The notes beneath the pieces were generated by a model, which had not been told where the DNA came from, did not search any database, and saw only the letters and a program-made list of their open reading frames with translations. A DNA stretch of 64,000 nucleotides from assembly GCF_022059845.1 (NCBI RefSeq), contig NZ_CP091852.1, positions 124,001 to 188,000 on the forward strand, written 5' to 3'. Within the stretch, counting starts at the first letter, position 1. Every line of letters begins with the position of its first letter. Both the position numbers and the translations under genes were made by a program. Source of the DNA: Terrirubrum flagellatum. Lineage in GTDB: Bacteria; Pseudomonadota; Alphaproteobacteria; Rhizobiales; Beijerinckiaceae. Shown here piece by piece: positions 1-8,363 of this stretch.

Positions 1-275
1 GACGGATCGGCGAGAACGGCGCGGTAATTGTCGAGCCCCACGAAAGGCCTGGCGAGCGTGACAATGTTGCCGAGATTCACCTCCTGCACGCTCATCAGCA
101 GATTGTAGCCGACCGGGAAGCCAACAAGCGCGATGAGGTAGCCGACAGGAACGATCAGGAACACATAGAGAAGCGGCGAACGCATTCTGGGCACGCCGAA
201 CTTGAGAAATCCGGCTTGCGCCGGCCCCGCGATGCGCGGAGCCGGCAGGTTCGCAAGGGTCTTCACGGTCGTCAA
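1..275 (-). CDS. Sugar ABC transporter permease, MalF/UgpA type (partial, N-terminus only)
   Basis: Inner-membrane subunit of a carbohydrate-type ABC importer; only about 90 residues are inside the window. Visible are a short cytoplasmic leader, one hydrophobic helix (SPLLYVFLIVPVGYLIALVG) and the family segment FVGLDNYRAVL that precedes the transport domain. The likely start is TTG at 275-273, which overlaps the TGA of the upstream binding-protein gene (TTGA). An in-frame GTG at 266-264 is the alternative. It probably forms one transcription unit with the binding protein at 272-1501. The substrate is unknown. Confidence 0.8.
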   Translation of the reverse strand, partial: MTTVKTLANLPAPRIAGPAQAGFLKFGVPRMRSPLLYVFLIVPVGYLIALVGFPVGYNLLMSVQEVNLGNIVTLARPFVGLDNYRAVLADP

Positions 276-1501
276 AGCGGCGTCTTCGCGAGGATAGGCT
301 GAATCTTGCGCGCCGCTTCCTGCATCGCCTGCTGCGCAGGCTTGGCGTTGGTGATCGCCTCCTGCATCGCGGTCTGCATCGCCTTCGAGATGTCAGGCCA
401 TTGCGGATGCGGCCCGCGCGCCTTGGCCGACTTCATCTGCTCGAGATAAATGCCGTAGGCTTGCGGCCACAGCGGATTGTCGACCTTGACGTCGGTGCGC
501 GGCGCCAGCCGGCCTGACTTCCAGCCTTCGTTCAGGATCTTCGGGTTCGACATGAACTCGATGAAACGGAACGCGCCTTCCACCTGCTTCGCGCCCTTTG
601 GTGCGACGAAGACATAACCGCCGAGCGCGGACGCGGCGACTTTCTTGTCGTCTTTCACCGGCAGCAGGGTCAGGCGCCAGTCGAACTTGGCTTCCTTCTC
701 CATGCGCGGCAATTCCCATGGGCCGCCAAGCGCCATGGCCGTGTTGCCGGCCATGAAAGTGTTGATCACCTCATATTGCCGCTGATTGATCACGTCTTTC
801 GAAGCGAGTCCGTCCTTCACCATGGCGGAGAGGAATTCGAGCGCCGCCGTTGCTTCCGGCTGATCGAGCTTGTCGATTGAGCCGCCGGCCTGTGTCAGGA
901 AAGGCAGGAACTGAAACACGCCCTCTTCGGCCTGCATCGCGCAGAAGCCGAAGCCATAGACATTCTTCGCGGGGTCGCGGAGCTTCTCTGCCGCGGCGCG
1001 CAATTCGCTCCAGGTCTTCGGCGGCTTGTCCGGATCGAGGCCTTTCGCGCGGAACATGTCGGCGTTGTAGTAGAGCGCCAGTGTGTTGGCGTCGCGCGGC
1101 ACGCCGAAGGTGCGGCCCTTCCATTGCGCGGAGGCCCAAGGCCCCTGGAAATAGATGTCGGGCCGAACGACCTGCGACTTCGCGACGAGATCGGTCAGAT
1201 CGGTGAGCGTGCCCTGGCCCGAAAAGCTCGCGACGACGGGATTATCGAGCGTGGCGAGATCAGGCACGGAGCCGGTCGCGGTGGCCTTGATCAGTTCCGT
1301 GACAATCTGCGTCGCCGGCACCAGCCGCGGCTCGATGCGATATTCCTTCTGCGACGCGTTGAAAGCTTCGATGCCGCCATAGATCATGTCGGTTTCGAGA
1401 TTGAAGACATGCCAGAGCGTAACCGTCTTGGTCTGCGCCAACGCCGCTCCGGCCGCGAAAATGGATGCGGTCGCAAGAGCGACGGAAAACCGCTTCCACA
1501 T
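272..1501 (-). CDS. Extracellular solute-binding protein, carbohydrate ABC importer (UgpB/MalE-like)
   Basis: Periplasmic binding protein of about 409 residues, the normal size for family 1 (SBP_bac_1). Residues 1-22 (MWKRFSVALATASIFAAGAALA) form a Sec signal peptide ending in an AxA-type cleavage site. The mature part starts with the typical TVTLWHVFN strand. The open frame extends upstream to 1603, but the ATG at 1501 has a GGGAGG ribosome site and gives a clean signal peptide, so it is the better start. Its stop overlaps the start of the partial permease. It lies 123 nt downstream of another binding-protein gene, so two uptake systems may share one transcript. The ligand cannot be told. 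Confidence 0.88.
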   Translation of the reverse strand: MWKRFSVALATASIFAAGAALAQTKTVTLWHVFNLETDMIYGGIEAFNASQKEYRIEPRLVPATQIVTELIKATATGSVPDLATLDNPVVASFSGQGTLTDLTDLVAKSQVVRPDIYFQGPWASAQWKGRTFGVPRDANTLALYYNADMFRAKGLDPDKPPKTWSELRAAAEKLRDPAKNVYGFGFCAMQAEEGVFQFLPFLTQAGGSIDKLDQPEATAALEFLSAMVKDGLASKDVINQRQYEVINTFMAGNTAMALGGPWELPRMEKEAKFDWRLTLLPVKDDKKVAASALGGYVFVAPKGAKQVEGAFRFIEFMSNPKILNEGWKSGRLAPRTDVKVDNPLWPQAYGIYLEQMKSAKARGPHPQWPDISKAMQTAMQEAITNAKPAQQAMQEAARKIQPILAKTPL

Positions 1502-1624
1502 GTGTTCCTCCCTGTTTGTGCCGACGCTCTCCGGCCCCGGCGGCGACAGGATGGCGGCGCCCGCGCCGGCCGGGCAACGCACGCCGTCCTCCGAAATGGG
1601 CAATTATGGGTAAGGAGCGACGGC

Positions 1625-2911
1625 CTATTTCAGGTAGCCGCGCCGCCGCATGAACTGCACGGCTTTCGCCTGAAGATCGGTCGCCGCCTGCTCGGCCGTC
1701 TTCGTCCTTGCGCAGGCGGCGTTGGCCTCGTCCGCGATCATCAGCAGGATCTGCTCGGCCTCCTTGACCGGGATGTAGCCGAAGGTCTCGCCGGAGAACG
1801 CTGTTCGCAGCGCTGGATAATGCGGGTATTTCGCGCCGAGCGCCGCGTCCTGCAGCACCGACAGACGCGCCGGCGACGTGCCGACTGCAGCGGTGCGCCG
1901 CACGACCTCCTTTGAGGTCAGCCAGGCCACATATAGACGCGCCGCCTCCGGATTGCGCGCCTTGGCGTTAACGCCGATCGAGGTTCCGCCCAGCAGCGAT
2001 CCGCTCGGCGGCGTGATCGCGTCGAATTTGCCGGCGACGGCGGATTTCGCGGGATCAGAGAGAGCGCCGAGGCCGCCGGCCCACATCACTGCATGCGCGG
2101 CCTTGCCGGTCTGGAAGCTGTTCAACACCTCGTTATAGTCCCAGGTGAGATTTCCGGGCGGGCTGATCGGTTGCAACTGCTCGGCCATGAATTTGATGGC
2201 CTTCAGGCTTGCGTCGCCGGCGAGATCGGGAACGCCGTTCGCATCGAAGAATTTCGCGCCAAACGCATGATGCAAAAGCGACCACATCACATAGCATTGC
2301 GGCGTCTTGCCTGCGGGCAGCGCGTAGCCATAGACGCCGTCGCCAGCCGTCTGCTTGCCGCGCGCGACGATATCGTCCCAACTTGAAGGGCCCTTCTCGG
2401 GATCGAGTCCTTTGGCGGCATAGATCGCCTTGTTGTAGAGCATGAAGGCGACATCGCCGAGGATCGGCAAGCCGACGAGCTTGCCTTCGCTCTTGCCATA
2501 GACGTCGAGCACTTTCGGCGCGTAATCATCGAGGTCGAGCGCGGGCGCGCCCTTCACATCCTTTTCGAGCGATGTCAGATCGGCAAGCAACGGAGCAAGA
2601 TCGCTCTTCCATTGATAGACGAACAGGCTGACGTCGTAAGCGTTGGTGCCGCTCGTCCAGTCCAGCATCAGTTTGGCGTAGTGATCGCTTGGCGCCACGC
2701 GGGTCACATTGAGCTTGATGCCTGTCGCCTGTGTGAACTCATCGCCGAGCTGCACGGTGGAATCGAAAGGCGGGCTGGTGCGTGACATGACATTGAGCGT
2801 CATGCCTGAATAGGTCTTTGGCAATTCCTGCGCGCGAAGCGATGCCATTCCGCTGACAAGGCCTGCGGCGACGCCGCTGAGAGCCAATTTCCGCCTGTTG
2901 ACATCAATCAT
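1625..2911 (-). CDS. Extracellular solute-binding protein, carbohydrate ABC importer (paralog A)
   Basis: Periplasmic binding protein of 428 residues. The N-terminus (MIDVNRRKLALSGVAAGL) resembles a twin-arginine export signal, with the RR pair at residues 6-7. It is clearly paralogous and collinear with the protein encoded at 5097-6404: both contain ISPPGNLTWD, MWAGGL, DPAKSAVA and NAACA-TKT, and both end in FMRRRGYLK. It follows the permeases at 2953-3774 and 3774-4676 in the same direction with a 41-nt gap and is probably their binding protein. Use of Tat suggests export in a folded state. Ligand unknown. Confidence 0.88.
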   Translation of the reverse strand: MIDVNRRKLALSGVAAGLVSGMASLRAQELPKTYSGMTLNVMSRTSPPFDSTVQLGDEFTQATGIKLNVTRVAPSDHYAKLMLDWTSGTNAYDVSLFVYQWKSDLAPLLADLTSLEKDVKGAPALDLDDYAPKVLDVYGKSEGKLVGLPILGDVAFMLYNKAIYAAKGLDPEKGPSSWDDIVARGKQTAGDGVYGYALPAGKTPQCYVMWSLLHHAFGAKFFDANGVPDLAGDASLKAIKFMAEQLQPISPPGNLTWDYNEVLNSFQTGKAAHAVMWAGGLGALSDPAKSAVAGKFDAITPPSGSLLGGTSIGVNAKARNPEAARLYVAWLTSKEVVRRTAAVGTSPARLSVLQDAALGAKYPHYPALRTAFSGETFGYIPVKEAEQILLMIADEANAACARTKTAEQAATDLQAKAVQFMRRRGYLK

Positions 2912-2952
2912 GGCAATCCTCCCTTGTTTTCAATTCATCCTGATGTTGTTCG

Positions 2953-3774
2953 CTATCCCTTCACGGCGCCCATGGTCAGGCCGCGCACCAGATATTTCTG
3001 CATGATCACGGCGAACGCCACGACGGGCGTTGAAATCATCACTGCGGCGGCACCGATAGCGCCCCACTGCACGCCATATTCATTGCGGAAACCGATGACG
3101 GCGAGCGGCGACGTCGCCGCGTCGGATTGCGTCAGCGCCAGCGCGAACAGGAACTCGTTCCACGCTCCGATGAACACGAACACGCTTGTCGCGACGAGGC
3201 CGCCCGTCACAAGTGGCAGGACGACTCTCGCGAAGACCTGCCATTCCGAGCAGCCGTCGACGATCGCCGCTTCGCGCAACTCTGCAGGAATCTCGCGAAA
3301 GAAGCCGCGCAGCAGCCAAACGGCGAAGGGAAGATTGAATGCGCTGTAGACGATGACCAAAGTCGTGCGTCGATCAAGCAGTCCCGCCTTCGCGGCGGCG
3401 AGATAGAGGGGGATCAGGATCGCGACGCCGGGAACCATGCGCGCGATCAACACCGATGCGAGAAAGACGCGACTTCGTTTGTTCAGCATCGCCAGGGAAT
3501 AGGCCGCCGGCGCGGCGAGACAGACGACGAGGACCGTTGTCGGCGTGGCGGTCAAGATGCTGTTGATGAGATATTTCTGGAACTGGCTTTCGATGAAGAT
3601 GGTGCGGAAGCCATCGAGCGTCGGCGCAAAGATGAATTTCTTCGCCAGCGTGTCGATCGGATTGCGGAACGCCGTCAGCACCATCCAGGTGTAGGGAAAG
3701 AGATAGAGAAGCGCGATCACGATCCACAGCAGCGTGAACGCCATTTTGCGCATGGAGGGACCGCCGGTTTGCAT
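2953..3774 (-). CDS. Carbohydrate ABC transporter permease, MalG/UgpE type
   Basis: Inner-membrane permease of 273 residues with about six helices. It carries the EAA loop that contacts the ATPase (EAAIVDGCSEWQVFARVVLP) in the second half and ends in the usual G-rich tail (LTMGAVKG). The ATG at 3774 overlaps the TGA of the partner permease (ATGA), which supports this start over the internal Met at residue 8. It pairs with the MalF-type gene upstream. No ATPase gene accompanies the pair in the window, so the motor is either beyond the left edge or shared. Confidence 0.9.
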   Translation of the reverse strand: MQTGGPSMRKMAFTLLWIVIALLYLFPYTWMVLTAFRNPIDTLAKKFIFAPTLDGFRTIFIESQFQKYLINSILTATPTTVLVVCLAAPAAYSLAMLNKRSRVFLASVLIARMVPGVAILIPLYLAAAKAGLLDRRTTLVIVYSAFNLPFAVWLLRGFFREIPAELREAAIVDGCSEWQVFARVVLPLVTGGLVATSVFVFIGAWNEFLFALALTQSDAATSPLAVIGFRNEYGVQWGAIGAAAVMISTPVVAFAVIMQKYLVRGLTMGAVKG

Positions 3775-4676
3775 CAGCGCTCCGCCATGGCGTTCTTGAA
3801 GAGGCGATAGAGCAGAGGGGAGCTCGCGACGAGGACGATCACGACGAAGATCCAGGCGATCGCCGTCGTGCGGCCTATGTCGAACGCGGAAAAGCCCGTC
3901 TTGTAAGCGAAAATCGTGATTGTCGTAGTGCGGGCGCCGGGACCGCCGCCGGTCAGCAGCCAGATCTTGTCGAAGTCGCCCATCGCCGCGATGGCGCGGA
4001 ACGATGTGGCGATGAGCATATAGGGAACAAGATGGGGCAGGGTGATGTAGCGAAAAAGCTGCGTCGCCGTCGCGCCATCGACCTTTGCGGCGTCGACCAT
4101 GCTGCGATCCATCGCCTGCAGGCCGGCGAAAATCACGAGCATAAAAAAGGGCGTCGTCTGCCAGACATCCATGGCCACGATCGACGGCAGCGCCATGTCG
4201 AGATTGAGCCAGGAGACTTTTGGCAGATTGAGCGAGGTCAGGACGGCGTTGAAAACGCCGCTGTCTTCTTCATAGAGCAGCTTCCAGAAGATGCCGATCA
4301 CGGATGGCGTGATGACCATCGGAATGATCATGATTGACCGGAAGAAAGAGCGGAAATGAAATTCGGCGTCGAGCAGAAGCGCGAAAGTCGTGCCGAGCGT
4401 GAGGCCGCAGACGATCGAGGACAGAGCATAGATGACGGTGACACGGACCGCCGACCAGAATTCGCGGCTTGCAAGAATATCGGTGTAGTTCTCGCCGCCG
4501 ATATAGATGTCCTCGCTGCCGGGGCTGGTCATGACCCAGGCGGTGAAGCTTGCTTTCAGGGCGAACAGCATCGGGCCGAGATAAATCAGCGCGAGAACCA
4601 TCGCCGCCGGCAACAGGAACAGCAGCGCGACGCGCCTGCTGCGGTCCCGCGGATTAAGGGAGGCGGCGCTGCTCAT
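3774..4676 (-). CDS. Carbohydrate ABC transporter permease, MalF/UgpA type
   Basis: Inner-membrane permease of about 300 residues. The first helix is near residues 16-35 (VALLFLLPAAMVLALIYLGP) and the EAA loop (DAAKVDGATATQLFRYITLP) is in the C-terminal third. The frame is open to an ATG at 4781, but those extra 35 residues are low-complexity and Arg/Pro-rich. The ATG at 4676 (MSSAASLNPRDRSRR) gives normal family length. It is the first gene of a leftward unit running through the binding proteins at 1625-2911 and 272-1501. A divergent paralogous binding-protein gene starts 420 nt away. Confidence 0.88.
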   Translation of the reverse strand: MSSAASLNPRDRSRRVALLFLLPAAMVLALIYLGPMLFALKASFTAWVMTSPGSEDIYIGGENYTDILASREFWSAVRVTVIYALSSIVCGLTLGTTFALLLDAEFHFRSFFRSIMIIPMVITPSVIGIFWKLLYEEDSGVFNAVLTSLNLPKVSWLNLDMALPSIVAMDVWQTTPFFMLVIFAGLQAMDRSMVDAAKVDGATATQLFRYITLPHLVPYMLIATSFRAIAAMGDFDKIWLLTGGGPGARTTTITIFAYKTGFSAFDIGRTTAIAWIFVVIVLVASSPLLYRLFKNAMAER

Positions 4677-5096
4677 GGTCCCGGTTGCAGCATGAGGCCG
4701 CCTCGCGCCTGTTGGGCGATCATTGGCGTTCAGAGAATGGATGCGGGGACTGACGCGCTCTTGCGATCGAGATGCATGCATGCGCGCATCAACCCGATCG
4801 CGGACAAAAGACGAGACCGCATTCTTCTCCCCACTGCATGATCGCCTTCTCTCGCCGGGCGATGTCGCGCGAAACTATGGGTCGGCGGAAACGAGGAACA
4901 GCGGGCGGCGCTTGCGAAATGGGTAAAGTTGAGAAATGTGGCGCACGCGCCGTTCGCCAAGAGAGGCTTCCAAGCATCTCACGCGCGCTTACTCCGGATT
5001 ACCCAATCCCGCGATTGGCCGCCGTTGCCGCGAAATGACGACGGCCTCACGCTTCGACCAAGCCGGCGGAGAACCAGACTGGCTAGGGAGGACAAC
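4677..5096. promoter_or_regulatory. 420-nt divergent intergenic region between the permease operon and binding protein B
   Basis: No convincing gene is present; the short open frames look like chance. The region must hold the promoters of both divergent units. The one notable structure is an imperfect 20-bp palindrome at 4771-4790 (listed separately). A GGGAGG ribosome site lies just before 5097. I found no strong sigma70 -35/-10 pair. Confidence 0.5.
4771..4790. promoter_or_regulatory. 20-bp near-palindrome, candidate operator
   Basis: GATGCATGCATGCGCGCATC is symmetric at 8 of 10 base pairs and contains the perfect palindrome TGCATGCA (4773-4780). It lies about 95 nt upstream of the permease start, between two divergent sugar-transport units, where LacI-type regulators commonly bind. 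The alternating purine-pyrimidine composition means it could also be low-complexity coincidence. Confidence 0.3.
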
Positions 5097-6404
5097 ATGG
5101 GCGGATTCACGCGTCGCAGATTCACGCAAACGGCTGCGCTTGGCGCGGCAGGTCTTCTGTCATCGAAAATCGCCAACGCTGCGGCTGACGATGTCACGCG
5201 CGCGCTGCCGCGAACCTATGCAGGGCGATCGCTGAACATCACCTGGGGGTCGACGCCGGCTTACGCGCAGATCACAGCCTATTGCAATCGCTTCACCGAA
5301 GCGACGGGAATCGAACTGAAATTCGTCGTGCTGCAACAGGCGGATCGCTATCAGAAGATGATCCTGGATGCGACGAGCAACACCAATAGTTTCGACGTCT
5401 CGATCACGGCCTATCAGTGGAAGGAAGAGGTCGCGCCCTATTTCGCCGATCTCTCGAAGATCGATCAGGAAATAAAGGGCCTGCCGCCGCTCAACCTGTC
5501 CGATTATCCGCGGCGCGCGCTTGAGGCTTACTCACATGTCGGCGACAAGATGGTGACCATGCCGCTGCTCGGCGACGCTTCGCTGCTGATCTGGAACAAG
5601 AAGGCGCTCGGAGAGGCAGGTCTGCCGGAGTCGACGCCGAAAACATGGGAGGATGTTTACCAGAACGGCGGCAAGCTTGTCGGCGGCCAGCGCTATGGCT
5701 TCAACATGCCGGCAGGCAAGAGCATCCAGACGGCCTGCGTCTGGATCACCTTGTTCCACAGCTTCGGCGGCAGCTATTTCGACGCCGAGGGCGCGCCGAC
5801 CTTCAATAGCGAGGCCGGGATCAAAGCGACGCGCTTCATGGCCGAACGTCTTGGCAAGATCAGCCCTCCGGGCAATCTGACATGGGATTTCCCGGAGATG
5901 ATCAACAGCCTCGCCAGCGGCCAGGCGGCGCAGGGCTTCATGTGGGCCGGCGGTCTCAGCACCCTGTTCGATCCCGCGAAATCGGCAGTCGCGTCGACGG
6001 TCGGATTCTCGCCGACGCCGGAAGCGGTGCTGCTGGGCGGCTGGGGCCTTGGCGTCAATTCGAAGGGCCGCAATGTCGAAGTCGCGAAATTGTTTGTGGG
6101 ATGGCTGACATGCGCCGAGATCGCGCGGCAGATCGCGCTTGTCAGCGGCTCGCCCTGCCGCACTTCGACTTTCACCGATCCGGAAGTCGTCGCGAAATAT
6201 CCTGGAGTTCCCGCGGTGCTGCAGGGCATGCAGGGCGAGGTCGCGACCTATCCGCCGATCAAGGAAGCCGAACAGCTCAACATTATCATCTATGATCAGG
6301 TGAATGCGGCTTGCGCCGCCACAAAGACGCCGGAGCAGGCGGCGAACGACATGCAGACCAACGTCGCGACCTTCATGCGCCGGCGCGGCTATCTCAAGGG
6401 ATAG
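5097..6404 (+). CDS. Extracellular solute-binding protein, carbohydrate ABC importer (paralog B)
   Basis: Tat-exported periplasmic binding protein of 435 residues. The signal is MGGFTRRRFTQTAALGAAG, with the RRRF twin-arginine motif at residues 6-9. The ATG at 5097 follows GGGAGGACAAC, an ideal ribosome site, so the open frame extending back to 4929 is not used. It is collinear with the protein at 1625-2911 and has the same C-terminus (FMRRRGYLKG). It is transcribed alone and divergently from the permease operon. It may supply a second ligand to the same permeases; this is inference from position and paralogy. Confidence 0.88.
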   Translation: MGGFTRRRFTQTAALGAAGLLSSKIANAAADDVTRALPRTYAGRSLNITWGSTPAYAQITAYCNRFTEATGIELKFVVLQQADRYQKMILDATSNTNSFDVSITAYQWKEEVAPYFADLSKIDQEIKGLPPLNLSDYPRRALEAYSHVGDKMVTMPLLGDASLLIWNKKALGEAGLPESTPKTWEDVYQNGGKLVGGQRYGFNMPAGKSIQTACVWITLFHSFGGSYFDAEGAPTFNSEAGIKATRFMAERLGKISPPGNLTWDFPEMINSLASGQAAQGFMWAGGLSTLFDPAKSAVASTVGFSPTPEAVLLGGWGLGVNSKGRNVEVAKLFVGWLTCAEIARQIALVSGSPCRTSTFTDPEVVAKYPGVPAVLQGMQGEVATYPPIKEAEQLNIIIYDQVNAACAATKTPEQAANDMQTNVATFMRRRGYLKG

Positions 6405-6407
6405 AGT

Positions 6408-6425
6408 CAGCGCATCAGGGCGCTG
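6408..6425. terminator. Weak hairpin between convergent genes
   Basis: CAGCGC (6408-6413) pairs with GCGCTG (6420-6425) across a 6-nt loop, just after the stop of the binding-protein gene and before the convergent cyclase gene. There is no U-tract, so intrinsic termination is uncertain. Confidence 0.3.
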
Positions 6426-6479
6426 CCGATCAGATCACGTAGAAGAGCCGCGACCCGCGATCTCCGCAAGTCGCAGCGC

Positions 6480-7256
6480 TCATTCATCGATGATCGCGAC
6501 CGCGCGCGTCCAGCCCGCGGACGCCTTCTCGATCTTCACGGGGAAGCAACTGATGGTGAAGCCCGTCGAAGGCAGCGCTTCGAGGCCGTGCAGCTTCTCG
6601 ATATGGCAGTAGCCGGTGTGGCGCCCGGCCTTGTGGCCTTCCCAGATCAGCGACGCGTCGCTGCTTTCCGCGAATTTCTTCGCCGTGTGGACGAAGGGCG
6701 CGTCCCAGCTCCAGCCATCGGTGCCGGTCACGCGCACGCCCTGATCGAGCAGATACATGGTCGCCTCATAGCCCATGCCGCAGCCACTCGCGACATAATC
6801 GGCCCGGCCGAACTTCGCGCCGGCTGACGTGTTGACGATGACGATTTCGAGCGGCTTGAGCGTGTGACCGATGCGTTCGAGCTCCACCTTCACATCGACG
6901 GCGGTTGCGACATATCCGTCTGCGAAATGGCGGAAGTCGAGCTTCACGCCAGGCTGATAGCACCATTCGAGCGGCACATCATCGATGCGCCAGGCAGGCT
7001 CGCCGCGATTCATCGTCGGATGATAATGCCAGGGCGCGTCGAGATGCGTGCCGTTATGCGTGGAGAGTGCGACACGCTCGACTGCCCAGCCGGCGCCGTC
7101 GGGCAGATCCTCCGCCTTAAGTCCGGGGAAGAAGGACAGAATCTGATCGAGGCTTTGCGTGTGATCGATGTAGGTGACGGAAGGAATCTGGATTGGCGGA
7201 TCGGCGGGAATGTCGTTTGCGATTGGAATCGAGAGATCGATGATGCGGCGGGCCAT
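6480..7256 (-). CDS. Cyclase family protein (kynurenine-formamidase-like metal hydrolase)
   Basis: Cytoplasmic metal-dependent hydrolase of 258 residues. The family signature HNGTHLDAPWH (residues 67-77) carries the metal-binding His and Asp residues of the cyclase/formamidase fold. Family members hydrolyse formamides or lactone-like and cyclic amide intermediates; which applies here is unknown. It lies 34 nt downstream of an FAH-family gene on the same strand, and divergent from a NitT/TauT-type importer. The set looks like uptake plus ring- or C-C-bond-hydrolysing catabolism of one small organic acid. Confidence 0.85.
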   Translation of the reverse strand: MARRIIDLSIPIANDIPADPPIQIPSVTYIDHTQSLDQILSFFPGLKAEDLPDGAGWAVERVALSTHNGTHLDAPWHYHPTMNRGEPAWRIDDVPLEWCYQPGVKLDFRHFADGYVATAVDVKVELERIGHTLKPLEIVIVNTSAGAKFGRADYVASGCGMGYEATMYLLDQGVRVTGTDGWSWDAPFVHTAKKFAESSDASLIWEGHKAGRHTGYCHIEKLHGLEALPSTGFTISCFPVKIEKASAGWTRAVAIIDE

Positions 7257-7290
7257 GTTTTCTCCCTTCGATATTATTCTGTGAGGCGTA

Positions 7291-8265
7291 TCAGGCTTTC
7301 TGGCGCACGACCCTGTTCTTCAGGACGCCGATCTTCTCGATCTCCAGCTCGACGACGTCGCTGTCATTGAGGAACAGACCGGTTTCGAGGCCGCAGCCAT
7401 TGCCGATCGTGCCGGAGCCGATGAATTCGCCGGCATGGACAGTCTCATCCCGCGACATATGCGCGAGGATTTTCTCGAAGCTGAAAAGCATTCCCGCCGT
7501 GGTGCTTTCGCAGCGCGTCTCGCCATTCACGCGAACTGCGGCTTTCAACGAATAAGGATCGGGGATTTCGTCTTTCGTAACGATCCACGGGCCGAGCACA
7601 TTGCCGCCATCGAAGCTCTTGCCCTTGGCCGGCCCAAGCCAGCCCGGCATTTCCTTGCCCTGCTGATCGCGCGCGGAGAAGTCATTAAAGATCGTGTAGC
7701 CGAAGATATGGTCGCGCGCGTTGGCTTCTATGATGTTCGCGCCGGTCTTGCCGATCACCACGCCGAATTCGAGTTCGTAATCCATGACGCTGGAATAGCG
7801 CGGCCAGACAATGGTTGCGCCCGGCCCGCGCACGATCATGCGATTGGTGATGTAGTAGATCGGAATCTGGCGATAGATGTCGGCGAGCGGCGGCAGAGGC
7901 TCGGCGTCGATGGCGGCGACGGCTTCCGGATTCCCGCGAGCCATGAGGCGGCGCATGCCGCGTCCGGACTGGCGGATATGCGTTTCAAAGCTCATCCCGT
8001 CGCGCATCTGGCGCGGCTCCGGCAGGGGTGCCAGAAGCTCGGCCTTGTCAATCGGCATGTTGAGCGTGGGGTCGTTGCGGCGCCTCTCGAAGAGATGACG
8101 CGCCTGTTCGAGCGCCGCATCGCCGCCATCGATCAGCGCCAGCATCGAGGCAAAGGCGCTCTCGCCTTTCGCCGCGGCCGTCAGGTCGAACAGGGTCGAG
8201 CCATTGTCATGCGCGATCGCTACATGGACGGCTCCATCAGGGCGCCGAAAGGTCGCCAGCTTCAT
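7291..8265 (-). CDS. Fumarylacetoacetate hydrolase (FAH) family protein
   Basis: Cytoplasmic Mg-dependent hydrolase, decarboxylase or isomerase of 324 residues. The FAH fold is shown by VMDYELEFGVVIGKTG, by FNDFSARD and by the C-terminal HAGEFIGSGTIGNGCGLE block, which supplies the acidic metal ligands and the oxyanion region. Such enzymes cut C-C bonds in 1,3-diketo acids from aromatic breakdown. It is the first gene of a leftward unit with the cyclase gene and shares its promoter region with the divergent ABC operon at 8364. Exact substrate unknown. Confidence 0.87.
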   Translation of the reverse strand: MKLATFRRPDGAVHVAIAHDNGSTLFDLTAAAKGESAFASMLALIDGGDAALEQARHLFERRRNDPTLNMPIDKAELLAPLPEPRQMRDGMSFETHIRQSGRGMRRLMARGNPEAVAAIDAEPLPPLADIYRQIPIYYITNRMIVRGPGATIVWPRYSSVMDYELEFGVVIGKTGANIIEANARDHIFGYTIFNDFSARDQQGKEMPGWLGPAKGKSFDGGNVLGPWIVTKDEIPDPYSLKAAVRVNGETRCESTTAGMLFSFEKILAHMSRDETVHAGEFIGSGTIGNGCGLETGLFLNDSDVVELEIEKIGVLKNRVVRQKA

Positions 8266-8363
8266 GCTCGCCTCCCACTGATCTTGCTATGATATATGTT
8301 TTGTGATTTTATCGATATTATAAACCGTCTCGATTGGGAAGGCGGATTTTCGGGAGGATGGGC
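8266..8363. promoter_or_regulatory. AT-rich divergent promoter region with TATCGATA palindrome
   Basis: This 98-nt spacer separates the FAH/cyclase unit from the SBP-GntR-ABC operon and is strikingly AT-rich from about 8286 to 8324. It contains the perfect palindrome TATCGATA at 8310-8317. It is the obvious site for autoregulation by the GntR protein encoded in the rightward operon. CGGGAGG at 8351-8357 is the ribosome site for the ATG at 8364. Confidence 0.45.
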
